Notes: generated by a model from the letters alone, not told the origin. A stretch of DNA of 64,000 nt from Halictus rubicundus (GCF_050948215.1 NW_027488691.1:372001-436000), one strand, 5' to 3'; counted from the stretch's first letter, positions 13,181-28,921 are shown. Numbers and translations are program-made.

Positions 13181-16100
13181 GAGCATAGGATAAAGAATAG
13201 GATAGGATAGAGGATAGGATAGGATAGAGGATATGATAGGATAGAGGATCGGATAGGGGATTGGATAGGATAGAGGATAGGATAGCGGATAGGATAGGAT
13301 AGAGTATAGAATAGGATAGAGGATAGGATAGGATAGAGGATAGAATAGGATTGATGATAGGATAGGATAGAGGAAAGGATAGGATAGAGGATCGGATAGG
13401 TGATTGGATAGGATAGAGGATAGGATAGGATAGAGGATAGTATAGGATAGAGGATAGGATAGGATAGAGGATAGGATAGGATAAGATAGAGGATAGGATA
13501 GGATACAGGAGAGGATAGGATAGAGGATAGGACAGGATAGAGGATAGGATAGGATAGAGGATAGGATAGGATAGAGGATAGGATAGGATAGAGGATAGGA
13601 TAGGATAGAGGATAGGATAGGATAGAGGATATGATAGGATAGAGGATCGGATAGGGGATTGGATAGGATAGAGGATAGGATAGGATTGAGGATAGTATAG
13701 GATAGAGGAAAGGATAGGATAGTGGATCGGATAGGTGATTGGATAGGATAGAGGATAGGATAGGATAGAGGATAGTATAGGATAGAGGATAGGATATCAT
13801 AGAGGATAGGATAGGATAGAGGATAGGATAGGGTAGGATAGGATAGAGGATAGGATAGGATACAGGATAGGATAGGATGGAGGATAGGATAGGATAGAGG
13901 ATAGGATAGGATAGAGGATAGGATAGGATAGAGGATAGGATAGGATAGAGGATATGATAGGATAGAGGATAGGATAGGATAGAGGATAGGATAGGATAGA
14001 GGATAGGATAGGATAGAGGATATGATAGGATAGAGGATCGGATAGGATAGAGGATAGGATAGGGTAGAGGATAGAATACGATAGAGGATAGGATATTATA
14101 GAGGATAGGATAGGATAGAGGATAGGATAGGATAGAGGATAGGATAGGATAGAGGATAGGATAGGATAGAGGATAGGATAGGATAGAGGATAGGATATCA
14201 TAGAGGATAGGATAGGATAGAGGATAGGATAGGGTAGGATAGGATAGAGGATAGGATAGGATACAGGATAGGATAGGATGGAGGATAGGATAGGATAGAG
14301 GATAGGATAGGATAGAGGATAGGATAGGATAGAGGATAGGATAGGATAGAGGATATGATAGGATAGAGGATCGGATAGGATAGAGGATAGGATAGGATAG
14401 AGGATAGAATACGATAGAGGATAGGATATTATAGAGGATAGGATAGGATAGAGGATAGGATAGGATAGAGGATAGGATAGGATAGAGGATAGGATAGGAT
14501 AGAGGATAGGATAGGATAGAGGATAGGATAGGATAGAGGATAGAATACGATAGAGGATAGGATATTATAGAGGATAGGATAGGATAGAGGATAGGATAGG
14601 ATAGAGGATAGGATAGGATAGAGGATAGGATAGGATAGAGGATAGGATAGGATAGAGGATCGGATAGGTGATTGGATAGGATAGAGGATAGGATAGGATA
14701 GAGGATAGGATAGGATAGAGGATGGGATAGGATAGCGGATAGGATAGGATATAGGATTGGATAGGATAGAGGATAGGATACGATAGAGGATAGGATAGGA
14801 TAGAGGATAGGATAGGGGATTGGATAGGATAGAGGATAGGATAGGATAGAGGATAGGATAGGATTGAGGATAGGATAGGATAGAGGAAAGGATAGGATAG
14901 AGGATCGGATAGGTGATTGGATAGGATAGAGGATAGTATAGGATAGAGGATAGGATAGGATAGAGGATAGGATAGGATAGAGGATAGGATAGGATAGAGG
15001 ATAGGATAGGATAGAGGATATTATAGGATAGAGGATAGGATAGGATAGGATAGAGTATAGGATAGGATAGAGGATACGATATTATAGAGGATAGGATAGG
15101 ATAGAGGAAACGATAGGGTATTGGATAGGATAGAGCATAGGATAAAGAATAGGATAGGATAGAGAATAGGATAGGGGATTGGATAGCACACGGGATTGGA
15201 TAGGATAGAGGATAGGATACGATAGACGATAGGATAGGATGGAGGATAGGATAGGGGATTGGATAGGATAGAGTATAGGATAGGATAGGATAGAGGATAC
15301 GATATTATAGAGGATTGGATAGGATAGAGGATAGGATCGGATAGAGGATAGGATAGGGGATTGGATAGGATAGAGGAAAGGATAGGATAGAGGATAGGAT
15401 AGGATAGAGGATAGGATATAGGATTGGATAGGTTAGAGGATAGGATACGATAGTGTATAGGATAGATGATAGGATAGGATAGAGGATAGGATAGGATAGA
15501 GGATAGGATAGGGGATTGGATAGGATAGAGGAAAGGATAGGATAGAGGATAGGATAGGATTGAGGATAGGATAGGATAGAGGAAAGGATAGGATAGAGGA
15601 TCGGATAGGATAGGATAGAGTATAGGATTGGATAGAGGATACGATATTATAGAGGATAGGATAGGATAGAGGATAAGATAGGATAGAGGATAGGATAGGA
15701 TAGAGGATAGGATAGAGGATAGGATAGGATAGAGGATATGATAGGATAGAGGATCGGATAGGGGATTGGATAGGATAGAGGATAGGATAGCGGATAGGAT
15801 AGGATAGAGTATAGAATAGGATAGAGGATAGGATAGGATAGAGGATAGAATAGGATTGATGACAGGATAGGATAGAGGAAAGGATAGGATAGAGGATCGG
15901 ATAGGTGATTGGATAGGATAGAGGATAGGATAGGATAGAGGATAGTATAGGATAGAGGATAGGATAGGATAGAGGATAGGATAGGATAAGATAGAGGATA
16001 GGATAGGATACAGGATAGGATAGGATAGAGGATAGGACAGGATAGAGGATAGGATAGGATAGAGGATAGGATAGGATAGAGGATAGGATAGGATAGAGGA

Positions 16101-17136
16101 TAGGATAGGATAGAGGATAGGATAGGATAGAGGATAGGATAGGATAGAGGATAGGATTTGATAGAGGATATGATAGGATAGAGGATCGGATAGGGGATTG
16201 GATAGGATAGAGGATAGGATAGGATTGAGGATAGTATAGGATAGAGGAAAGGATAGGATAGAGGATCGGATAGGTGATTGGATAGGATAGAGGATAGGAT
16301 AGGATAGAGGATAGTATAGGATACAGGATAGGATATCATAGAGGATAGGATAGGATAGAGGATAGGATAGGGTAGGATAGGATAGAGGATAGGATAGGAT
16401 ACAGGATAGGATAGGATGGAGGATAGGATAGGATAGAGGATAGGATAGGATAGAGGATAGGATAGGATAGAGGATAGGATAGGATAGAGGATATGATAGG
16501 ATAGAGGATCGGATAGGATAGAGGATAGGATAGGATAGAGGATAGAATACGATAGAGGATAGGATATTATAGAGGATAGGATAGGATAGAGGATAGGATA
16601 GGATAGAGGATAGGATAGGATAGAGGATAGGATAGGATAGAGGATAGGATAGGATAGTGGATAGGATATAGGATTGGATAGGATAGAGGATAGGATACGA
16701 TAGTGGATAGGATAGATGATAGGATAGGATAGAAGATAGGATAGGATAGAGGATAGGATAGGATAGAGGATAGGATAGAGGATAGGATAGTGGATTGTAT
16801 AGGATAGAGGATAGGATAGGATAGAGGATAGGATACGATAGAGGATAGGATATTATAGAGGATAGGATAGGATAGAGGATAGGATAGGATAGAGGATAGG
16901 ATAGGATAGAGGATAGGATAGGATAGAGGATAGGATAGGATAGAGGATAGGATAGGATAGAGGATAGGATAGGAAATTGGATAGGATAGAGGATAGGATA
17001 GGATAGGATAGAGGATAGGATAGGATAGAGGATAGGATAGGATAGAGGATAGGATAGGATAGAGGATAGCATAGAGGATACGATATTATAGAGGATAGGA
17101 TAGGATAGAGGAAACGATAGGGTATTGGATAGGATA
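13181..17136 (+). repeat. B higher-order unit 4 (3956 bp)
   Basis: The b marker at 15133 lies 1952 bp in. The growth comes from repeated internal modules bounded by GATATCATAGAGG (13795 and about 14196) and by GATAGAATACGATAGAGG / GATATTATAGAGG. The b marker has a private change, GGATAGCACACGGG instead of GGATAGCATACGGG. The b-to-a part is 2004 bp, one 17-mer longer than in unit 3. Confidence 0.75.
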
Positions 17137-20100
17137 GAGCATAGGATAAAGAATAGGATAGGATAGAGGATAGGATAGGATAGAGGATATGATAGGATAG
17201 AGGATCGGATAGGGGATTGGATAGGATAGAGGATAGGATAGCGGATAGGATAGGATAGAGTATAGAATAGGATAGAGGATAGGATAGGATAGAGGATAGA
17301 ATAGGATTGATGATAGGATAGGATAGAGGAAAGGATAGGATAGAGGATCGGATAGGTGATTGGATAGGATAGAGGATAGGATAGGATAGAGGATAGTATA
17401 GGATAGAGGATAGGATAGGATAGAGGATAGGATAGGATAAGATAGAGGATAGGATAGGATACAGGAGAGGATAGGATAGAGGATAGGACAGGATAGAGGA
17501 TAGGATAGGATAGAGGATAGGATAGGATAGAGGATAGGATAGGATAGAGGATAGGATAGGATAGAGGATAGGATAGGATAGAGGATAGGATAGGATAGAG
17601 GATATGATAGGATAGAGGATCGGATAGGGGATTGGATAGGATAGAGGATAGGATAGGATTGAGGATAGTATAGGATAGAGGAAAGGATAGGATAGAGGAT
17701 CGGATAGGTGATTGGATAGGATAGAGGATAGGATAGGATAGAGGATAGTATAGGATAGAGGATAGGATATCATAGAGGATAGGATAGGATAGAGGATAGG
17801 ATAGGGTAGGATAGGATAGAGGATAGGATAGGATACAGGATAGGATAGGATGGAGGATAGGATAGGATAGAGGATAGGATAGGATAGAGGATAGGATAGG
17901 ATAGAGGATAGGATAGGATAGAGGATATGATAGGATAGAGGATCGGATAGGATAGAGGATAGGATAGGATAGAGGATAGAATACGATAGAGGATAGGATA
18001 TTATAGAGGATAGGATAGGATAGAGGATAGGATAGGATAGAGGATAGGATAGGATAGAGGATAGGATAGGATAGAGGATAGGATAGGATAGAGGATAGGA
18101 TAGGATAGAGGATAGAATACGATAGAGGATAGGATATTATAGAGGATAGGATAGGATAGAGGATAGGATAGGATAGAGGATAGGATAGGATAGAGGATAG
18201 GATAGGATAGAGGATAGGATAGGATAGAGGATAGGATAGGATAGAGGATAGGATAGGATAGAGGATAGGATAGGATAGAGGATAGGATAGGATAGAGGAT
18301 AGGATAGGATAGAGGATCGGATAGGTGATTGGATAGGATAGAGGATAGGATAGGATAGAGGATAGGATAGGATAGAGGATGGGATAGGATAGCGGATAGG
18401 ATAGGATAGAGGATAGGATATCATAGAGGATAGGATAGGATAGAGGATAGGATAGGGTAGGATAGGATAGAGGATAGGATAGGATACAGGATAGGATAGG
18501 ATGGAGGATAGGATAGGATAGAGGATAGGATAGGATAGAGGATAGGATAGGATAGAGGATAGGATAGGATAGAGGATATGATAGGATAGAGGATCGGATA
18601 GGATAGAGGATAGGATAGGATAGAGGATAGAATACGATAGAGGATAGAATACGATAGAGGATAGGATATTATAGAGGATAGGATAGGATAGAGGATAGGA
18701 TAGGATAGAGGATAGGATAGGATAGAGGATAGGATAGGATAGAGGATAGGATAGGATAGAGGATAGGATAGGATAGAGGATAGAATACGATAGAGGATAG
18801 GATATTATAGAGGATAGGATAGGATAGACGATAGGATAGGATAGAGGATAGGATAGGATAGAGGATAGGATAGGATAGAGGATAGGATAGGATAGAGGAT
18901 AGGATAGGATAGATTATAGGATAGGATAGAGGATAGGATAGGATAGAGGATCGGATAGGTGATTGGATAGGATAGAGGATAGGATAGGATAGAGGATAGG
19001 ATAGGATAGAGGATGGGATAGGATAGCGGATAGGATAGGATATAGGATTGGATAGGATAGAGGATAGGATACGATAGAGGATAGGATAGGATAGAGGATA
19101 GGATAGGGGATTGGATAGGATAGAGGATAGGATAGGATAGAGGATAGGATAGGATTGAGGATAGGATAGGATAGAGGATAGGATAGGATAGAGGATAGGA
19201 TAGGATAGAGGATAGGATAGGATAGAGGATAGGATAGGATAGAGGATAGGATAGGATAGAGGATAGGATAGGATAGAGGATCGGATAGGTGATTGGATAG
19301 GATAGAGGATAGGATAGGATAGAGGATAGGATAGGATAGAGGATGGGATAGGATAGCGGATAGGATAGGATATAGGATTGGATAGGATAGAGGATAGGAT
19401 ACGATAGAGGATAGGATAGGATAGAGGATAGGATAGGGGATTGGATAGGATAGAGGATAGGATAGGATAGAGGATAGGATAGGATTGAGGATAGGATAGG
19501 ATAGAGGAAAGGATAGGATAGAGGATCGGATAGGTGATTGGATAGGATAGAGGATAGTATAGGATAGAGGATAGGATAGGATAGAGGATAGGATAGGATA
19601 GAGGATAGGATAGGATAGAGGATAGGATAGGATAGAGGATATTATAGGATAGAGGATAGGATAGGATAGGATAGAGTATAGGATAGGATAGAGGATACGA
19701 TATTATAGAGGATAGGATAGGATAGAGGAAACGATAGGGTATTGGATAGGATAGAGCATAGGATAAAGAATAGGATAGGATAGAGAATAGGATAGGGGAT
19801 TGGATAGCATACGGGATTGGATAGGATAGAGGATAGGATACGATAGACGATAGGATAGGATGGAGGATAGGATAGGGGATTGGATAGGATAGAGTATAGG
19901 ATAGGATAGGATAGAGGATACGATATTATAGAGGATTGGATAGGATAGAGGATAGGATCGGATAGAGGATAGGATAGGGGATTGGATAGGATAGAGGAAA
20001 GGATAGGATAGAGGATAGGATAGGATAGAGGATAGGATATAGGATTGGATAGGTTAGAGGATAGGATACGATAGTGTATAGGATAGATGATAGGATAGGA

Positions 20101-22269
20101 TAGAGGATAGGATAGGATAGAGGATAGGATAGGGGATTGGATAGGATAGAGGAAAGGATAGGATAGAGGATAGCATAGGATTGAGGATAGGATAGGATAG
20201 AGGAAAGGATAGGATAGAGGATCGGATAGGATAGGATAGAGTATAGGATTGGATAGAGGATACGATATTATAGAGGATAGGATAGGATAGAGGATAAGAT
20301 AGGATAGAGGATAGGATAGGATAGAGGATAGGATAGAGGATAGGATAGGATAGAGGATAGGATAGCGGATAGGATAGGATAGAGTAGAGAATAGGATAGA
20401 GGATAGGATAGGATAGAGGATAGAATAGGATTGATGATAGGATAGGATAGAGGAAAGGATAGGATAGAGGATCGGATAGGTGATTGGATAGGATAGAGGA
20501 TAGGATAGGATAGAGGATAGTATAGGATAGAGGATAGGATAGGATAGAGGATAGGATAGGATACAGGATAGGATAGGATAGAGGATAGGACAGGATAGAG
20601 GATAGGATAGGATAGAGGATAGGATAGGATAGAGGATAGGATAGGATAGAGGATAGGATAGGATAGAGGATAGGATAGGATAAGATAGAGGATAGGATAG
20701 GATACAGGATAGGATAGGATAGAGGATAGGACAGGATAGAGGATAGGATAGGATAGAGTATAGAATAGGATAGAGGATAGGATAGGATAGAGGATAGAAT
20801 AGAATTGATGATAGGATAGGATAGAGGAAAGGATAGGATAGAGGATCGGATAGGTGATTGGATAGGATAGAGGATAGGATAGGATAGAGGATAGTATAGG
20901 ATAGAGGATAGGATAGGATAGAGGATAGGATAGGATAAGATAGAGGATAGGATAGGATACAGGATAGGATAGAATAGAGGATAGGACAGGATAGAGGATA
21001 GGATAGGATAGAGGATAGGATAGGATAGAGGATAGGATAGGATAGAGGATAGGATAGAATAGAGGATAGGATAGGATAGAGGATAGGATAGGATAGAGGA
21101 TAGGATTTGATAGAGGATATGATAGGATAGAGGATCGGATAGGGGATTGGATAGGATAGAGGATAGGATAGGATTGAGGATAGTATAGGATAGAGGAAAG
21201 GATAGGATAGAGGATCGGATAGGTGATTGGATAGGATAGAGGATAGGATAGGATAGAGGATAGTATAGGATAGAGGATAGGATATCATAGAGGATAGGAT
21301 AGGATAGAGGATAGGATAGGATAGAGGATAGGATAGGATAGAGGATAGGATAGGATAGAGGATAGGATAGGATAGAGGATAGGATAGGATAGAGGATAGG
21401 ATAGGATAGAGGATAGGATAGGATAGAGGATAGGATAGGATAGAGGATAGGATATAGGATTGGATAGGATAGAGGATAGGATACGATAGTGGATAGGATA
21501 GATGATAGGATAGGATAGAAGATAGGATAGGATAGAGGATAGGATAGGATAGAGGATATGATAGGATAGAGGATCGGATAGGATAGAGGATAGGATAGGA
21601 TAGAGGATAGAATACGATAGAGGATAGGATATTATAGAGGATAGGATAGGATAGAGGATAGGATAGGATAGAGGATAGGATAGGATAGAGGATAGGATAG
21701 GATAGAGGATAGGATAGGATAGAGGATAGGATAGGATAGAGGATAGGATAGGATAGAGGATAGGATAGGATAGAGGATAGGATAGGATAGAGGATAGGAT
21801 ATAGGATTGGATAGGATAGAGGATAGGATACGATAGTGGATAGGATAGATGATAGGATAGGATAGAAGATAGGATAGGATAGAGGATAGGATAGGATAGA
21901 GGATAGGATAGAGGATAGGATAGTGGATTGTATAGGATAGAGGATAGGATAGGATAGAGGATAGGATACGATAGAGGATAGGATATTATAGAGGATAGGA
22001 TAGGATAGAGGATAGGATAGGATAGAGGATAGGATAGGATAGAGGATAGGATAGGATAGAGGATAGGATAGGATAGAGGATAGGATAGGGTAGAGGATAG
22101 GATAGGATAGAGGATAGGATAGGAAATTGGATAGGATAGAGGATAGGATAGGATAGGATAGAGGATAGGATAGGATAGAGGATAGGATAGGATAGAGGAT
22201 AGCATAGAGGATACGATATTATAGAGGATAGGATAGGATAGAGGAAACGATAGGGTATTGGATAGGATA
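17137..22269 (+). repeat. B higher-order unit 5 (5133 bp)
   Basis: This is the longest unit. The b marker at 19754 lies 2617 bp in and is followed by 2516 bp to the next a marker, which opens the A block. The extra length includes repeated GATATCATAGAGG modules (about 17768 and 18418), a doubled GATAGAATACGATAGAGG near 18630-18660, and a 330-bp tandem duplication at about 18951/19281. Later it contains patches with GATAGAATAGAGG that are not seen in shorter units. Confidence 0.75.
18951..19610 (+). repeat. 330-bp tandem duplication inside B unit 5
   Basis: The ordered markers TCGGATAGGTGATTGG (18951, 19281) and GGATGGGATAGGATAGCGG (19011, 19341) are both exactly 330 bp apart. GATATAGGATTGG and GGGGATTGGATAGG follow in each copy. 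Shorter B units have a single copy of this module, so the duplication postdates their common ancestor. Outer limits are approximate. Confidence 0.8.
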
Positions 22270-24235
22270 GAGCATAGGATAAAGAATAGGATAGGATAGA
22301 GGATAGGATAGAGGAAACGATAGGGTATTGGATAGGATAGAGCATAGGATAAAGAATAGGATAGGATAGAGGATAGGATAGGGGATTGGATAGGATAGAG
22401 GATGGGATACGATAGAGGATAGGATAGGATAGAGGATAGGATAGGATAGAGGATAGGATAGGATAGAGGATAGGATAGGATTGAGGATAGGATTGGATAG
22501 AGGATAGGATATTATAGAGGATAGGATAGGATAGAGGATAGGATAGAGGATAGGATAGAGGATAGGATAGGATAGAGGATAGGATAATGGATTGGATAAG
22601 ATAGAGTATAGGATACGATAGGATAGGATAGAGGATAGGATAGGATAGGGGATAGGATAGGATAGAGGATTGGATTGGATAGAGGATAGGATATTATAGA
22701 GGATAGGATAGGATAGAGGATAAGATAGGATAGAGGATAGGGTAGAGGATAGGATAGGATAGAGGATAGGATAGGATAGAGGAGATGATAGGATAGAGGA
22801 TAGGATAGGATAGGATAGAGGATAGGATAGGATAGAGGATAGGATAGGATAGAGGAGATGATAGGATAGAGGATAGGATAGGATAGGATAGAGGATAGGA
22901 TAGGGTAGAGGATAGGATAGGATAGAGGATAGGATAGGTGATTGGATAGGATAGAGGATAGGATAGGATAGAGGATCGGATAGGTGATTGGATAGGATAG
23001 AGGATAGGATAGGATAGAGGATAGGATAGGATAGAAGATAGGATAGGATAGAGGAGAGTATAGGATAGTGGATAGGATAGCATAGAGGATAGGATAGGGG
23101 ATTGGATAAGATAGAGTATAGGATACGATAGAGGATAGGATCGGATAGAGGATAGGATAGGGGATTGGATAGGATAGACAATAGGAGACGATAAAGGATA
23201 GAATAGGGGATTGTATAGGATAGAGGACAGGAGACGATAGAGGATAGGATAGGTTAGAGGATAGGATAGGATGGAGGATAGGATGGGGTAGAGGATAGGA
23301 TAGGATAGAGGATAGGATAGGATAGAGGATAGGATAGGATTGAGTATAGGATAGAATAGAGGATAGGATAGGATACAGGATCGGATAGGTGATTGGATAG
23401 GATAGAGGATAGGATAGGATAGAGGATCGGATAGGTGATTGGATAGGATACAGGATAGGATAGGATAGAGGATAGGATAGGATAGGATAGAGGATACGAT
23501 ATTATAGAGGATTGGATAGGATAGAGGATAGGATCGGATAGAGGATACGATAGGGGATTGGATAGGATAGAGGAAAGGATAGGATAGAGGATAGGATAGG
23601 ATAGAGGATAGGATATAGGATTGGATAGGTTAGAGGATAGGATACGATAGTGTATAGGATAGATGATAGGATAGGATAGAGGATAGGATAGGGGATTGGA
23701 TAGGATAGACAATAGGAGACGATAAAGGATAGAATAGGGGATTGTATAGGCTAGAGGACAGGAGACGATAGAGGATAGGATAGGATAGAGGATAGGATAG
23801 GGTAGGATAGGATAGAGGATAGGATAGGATACAGGATAGGATAGGATAGAGGATAGGATAGGATAGAGGATAGGATAGGATAGAGGATAGGATAGGATAG
23901 AGGATAGGATAGGATAGAGGATATGACAGGATAGAGGATATCATAGGATAGAGGATAGGATAGGATAGATGATAGGATAGGATAGAGGATAGGATAGGAT
24001 AGAGGATAGGATAGGATAGAGGAAAGGATAGGATAGAGGATAGGATAGGATTGAGGATAGGATAGGATAGAGGAAAGGATAGGATAGAGGATCGGATAGG
24101 ATAGGATAGAGTATAGGATTGGATAGAGGATACGATATTATAGAGGATAGGATAGGATAGAGGATCGGATAGGGGATTGGATAGGATAGAGGATAGGATA
24201 GCGGATAGGATAGGATAGAGTATAGAATAGGATAG
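22243..24235 (+). repeat. A-type satellite block, copy 2
   Basis: It opens with the 70-bp doublet (22270, 22340) and carries the GACAATAGG markers at 23177 and 23708. Offset to the block at 601 is 21643 bp at the doublet. The interval between the first and last A marker is shorter here, so the block has lost about 500 bp internally relative to copy 1. Private variants include GGATAATGGATTGG (about 22585) and GGATGGGGTAGAGG (about 23281). Confidence 0.75.
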
Positions 24236-27200
24236 AGGATAGGATAGGATAGAGGATAGAATAGGATTGATGATAGGATAGGATAGAGGAAAGGATAGGA
24301 TAGAGGATCGGATAGGTGATTGGATAGGATAGAGGATAGGATAGGATAGAGGATAGTATAGGATAGAGGATAGGATAGGATAGAGGATAGGATAGGATAA
24401 GATAGAGGATAGGATAGGATACAGGATAGGATAGGATAGAGGATAGGACAGGATAGAGGATAGGATAGGATAGAGGATAGGATAGGATAGAGGATAGGAT
24501 AGGATAGAGGATAGGATAGGATAGAGGATAGGATAGGATAGAGGATAGGATAGGATAGAGGATAGGATTTGATAGAGGATATGATAGGATAAAGGATCAG
24601 ATAGGGGATTGGATAGGATAAAGGATAGGATAGGATTAAGGATAGTATAGGATAGAGGAAAGGATAGGATAGAGGATCGGATAGGTGATTGGATAGGATA
24701 GAGGATAGGATAGGATAGAGGATAGTATAGGATAGAGGATAGGATATCATAGAGGATAGGATAGGATAGAGGATAGGATAGGGTAGGATAGGATAGAGGA
24801 TAGGATAGGATACAGGATAGGATAGGATGGAGGATAGGATAGGATAGAGGATAGGATAGGATAGAGGATAGGATAGGATAGAGGATAGGATAGGATAGAG
24901 GATATGATAGGATAGAGGATCGGATAGGATAGAGGATAGGATAGGATAGAGGATAGAATACGATAGAGGATAGGATATTATAGAGGATAGGATAGGATAG
25001 AGGATAGGATAGGATAGAGGATAGGATAGGATAGAGGATAGGATAGGATAGAGGATAGGATAGGATAGAGGATAGGATAGGATAGAGGATAGGATAGGAT
25101 AGAGGATAGGATAGGATAGAGGATAGGATAGGATAGAGGATAGGATAGGATAGAGGATAGGATAGGGTAGAGGATAGGATAGTATAGAGGATATGATAGG
25201 ATAGAGGATCGGATAGGGGATTGGATAGGATAGAGGATAGGATAGCGGATAGGATAGGATAGAGTATAGAATAGGATAGAGGATAGGATAGGATAGAGGA
25301 TAGGATAGGATAGAAGATAGGATAGGATAGATGAGAGTATAGGATAGTGGATAGGATAGCATAGAGGATAGGATAGGGGATTGGATAAGATAGAGTATAG
25401 GATACGATAGAGGATAGGATCGGATAGAGGATAGGATAGGGGATTGGATAGGATAGACAATAGGAGACGATAAAGGATAGAATAGGGGATTGTATAGGCT
25501 AGAGGACAGGAGACGATAGAGGATAGGATAGGATAGAGGATAGGATAGGGTAGGATAGGATAGAGGATAGGATAGGATACAGGATAGGATAGGATAGAGG
25601 ATAGGATAGGATAGAGGATAGGATAGGATAGAGGATAGGATAGGATAGAGGATAGGATAGGATAGAGGATATGATAGGATAGAGGATAGGATAGGATAGA
25701 GGATAGGATAGGATAGAGGATAGGATAGGATAGAGGATAGGATAGGATAGAGGATAGGATAGGATAGAGGATATGATAGGATAGAGGATAGGATAGGATA
25801 GAGGATAGGATAGGATAGATGATAGGATAGGATAGAGGATAGGATAGGATAGAGGATAGGATAGGATAGAGGATATGATAGGATAGAGGATAGGATAGGA
25901 TGGAGGATAGGATAGGATAGAGGATAGGATAGGGGATTGGATAGGATAGAGGATAGGAGACGATAGAGGATAGGATAGGGGATTGTATAGGATAGAGGAC
26001 AGGAGACGATAGAGGATAGGATAGGTTAGAGGATAGGATAGGATAGAGGATAGGATGGGATAGAGGACAGGATAGGATAGAGGATAGGATAGGATAGAGG
26101 ATCGGATAGGTGATTGGATAGGATAGAGGATAGGATAGGATAGAGGATCGGATAGGTGATTGGATAGGATACAGGATAGGATAGGATAGAGGATAGGATA
26201 GGATAGGATAGAGGATACGATATTATAGAGGATTGGATAGGATAGAGGATAGGATCGGATAGAGGATAGGATAGGGGATTGGATAGGATAGAGGAAATGA
26301 TAGGATAGAGGATAGGATAGGATAGAGGATAGGATATAGGATTGGATAGGTTAGAGGATAGGATACGATAGTGTATAGGATAGATGATAGGATAGGATAG
26401 AGGATAGGATAGGATAGAGGATAGGATAGGGGATTGGATAGGATAGAGGAAAGGATAGGGTAGAGGATAGGATAGGATTGAGGATAGGATAGGATAGAGG
26501 AAAGTATAGGATAGAGGATCGGATAGGATAGGATAGAGTATAGGATTGGATAGAGGATACGATATCATAGATGATAGGATAGGATAGAGGATAAGATAGG
26601 ATAGAGGATAGGATAGGATAGAGGATAGGATAGGATAGGGTAGAGGATAGGATAGTATAGAGGATATGATAGGATAGAGGATCGGATAGGGGATTGGATA
26701 GGATAGAGGATAGGATAGCGGATAGGATAGGATAGAGTATAGAATAGGATAGAGGATAGGATAGGATAGAGGATAGAATAGGATTGATGATAAGATAGGA
26801 TAGAGGAAAGGATAGGATAGAGGATCGGATAGGTGATTGGAGAGGATAGAGGATAGGATAGGATAGAGGATAGTATAGGATAGAGAATAGGATAGGATAG
26901 AGGATAGGATAGGATAAGATAGAGGATAGGATAGGATAGAGGATAGGATAGGATAGAGGACAGGATAGGATAGAGGATAGGATAGGATAGAGGATAGGAT
27001 AGGATAGAGGATAGGATAGGATGGAGGATATGATAGGATAGAGGATCGGATCGGGGATTGGATAGGATAGAGGATAGGATAGGATTGAGGATAGTATAGG
27101 ATAGAGGAAAGGATAGGATAGAGGATCGGATAGGTGATTGGATAGGATAGAGGATAGGATAGGATAGAGGATAGGATAGGATAGAGGATATGATAGGATA

Positions 27201-28921
27201 GAGGATCGGATAGGATAGAGGATAGGATAGGATAGAGGATAGAATACGATAGAGGATAGGATATTATAGAGGATAGGATAGGATAGAGGATAGGATAGGA
27301 TAGAGGATAGGATAGGATGGAGGATAGGATAGGATAGAGGATAGGATAGGGGATTGGATAGGATAGAGTATAGGATACGATAGAGGATAGGATCCGATAG
27401 AGGAAAGTATAGGGGATTGGATAGGATAGAGGATAGGAGACGATAGAGGATAGGATAGGGGATTGGATAGGATAGAGGATAGGAGACGATAGAGGACAGG
27501 ATAGGTTAGAGGATAGGATAGGATAGAGGATAGGATAGGATAGAGGATAGGATAGGATAGAGGATAGGATAGAGGATAGGATAGGATAGGGGATTGTATA
27601 GGCTAGAGGACAGGAGACGATATAGGATAGGATAGGATAGAGGATAGGATAGGGTAGGATAGGATAGAGGATAGGATAGGATACAGGATAGGATAGGATA
27701 GAGGATAGGATAGGATAGAGGATAGGATAGGATAGAGGATAGGATAGGATAGAGGATAGGATAGGATAGAGGATATGATAGGATAGAGGATAGGATAGGA
27801 TAGAGGATAGGATAGGATAGATGATAGGATAGGATAGAGGATAGGATAGGATAGAGGATAGGATAGGATAGAGGATATGATAGGATAGAGGATAGGATAG
27901 GATAGAGGATAGGATAGCATAGAGGATAGGATAGGGGATTGGATAGGATAGAGTATAGGATACGATAGAGGATAGGATCGGATAGAGGATAGGATAGGGG
28001 ATTGGATAGGATAGACAATAGGAGCCGATAAAGGATAGGATAGGGGATTGTATAGGCTAGAGGACAGGAGACGATAGAGGATAGGATAGGATAGAGGATA
28101 GGATAGGGTAGGATAGGATAGAGGATAGGATAGGATACAGGATAGGATAGGATAGAGGATAGGATAGGATAGAGGATAGGATAGGATAGAGGATAGGATA
28201 GGATAGAGGATATGATAGGATAGAGGATAGGAGAGGATAGAGGATAGGATAGGATAGATGATAGGATAGGATAGAGGATAGGATAGGATAGAGGATAGGA
28301 TAGGATAGAGGATAGTATAGGATAGAGGATAGGATAGGATAGAGGATAGGAGACGATAGAGGATAGGATAGGATAGAGGATAGGATAGGATTGAGGATAG
28401 GATTAGATAGAGGATAGGACAGGATAGATGATAGGATAGGATAGAGGATAGCATAGAGGATAGGATAGAGGATAGGATAGGATAGAGGATAGGATAGGAT
28501 AGAGGATAGGATAGGATTGAGGATAGGATACGATAGAGGATAGCATAGGATAGAGGATATTATAGGATAGATGATATTATAGGTAAGAGGATAGGGTAGG
28601 ATGGAGGATACGATATTATAGAGAATACGATCTTACAGAGGACAGGATACGATAGAGGATAGGATTGGATAGAGGATAGGATAGAGGATTGGATAGGTTA
28701 GAGTATAGGATAGGATAGAGGATAGGATAGGATAGAGGATAGGATAGGATAGAGGATAGGATAGGATAGAGGATAGGATAGGATACAGGATAGGATAGGA
28801 TAGAGGATAGGATAGGATAGAGGATAGGATAGGATAGAGGAAAGGATAGGATTGAGGATAGGATTGGATAGAGGATAGTACAGGATAGATGATAGGATAG
28901 GATAGAGGATAGGATAGGATA

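Noticed and set aside
27389..27402. GGATCCGATAGAGG and GATATCATAGAGG as regulatory palindromes
   Set aside because: They are single-base variants of the monomer that happen to form six-base palindromes, and are copied with their modules.
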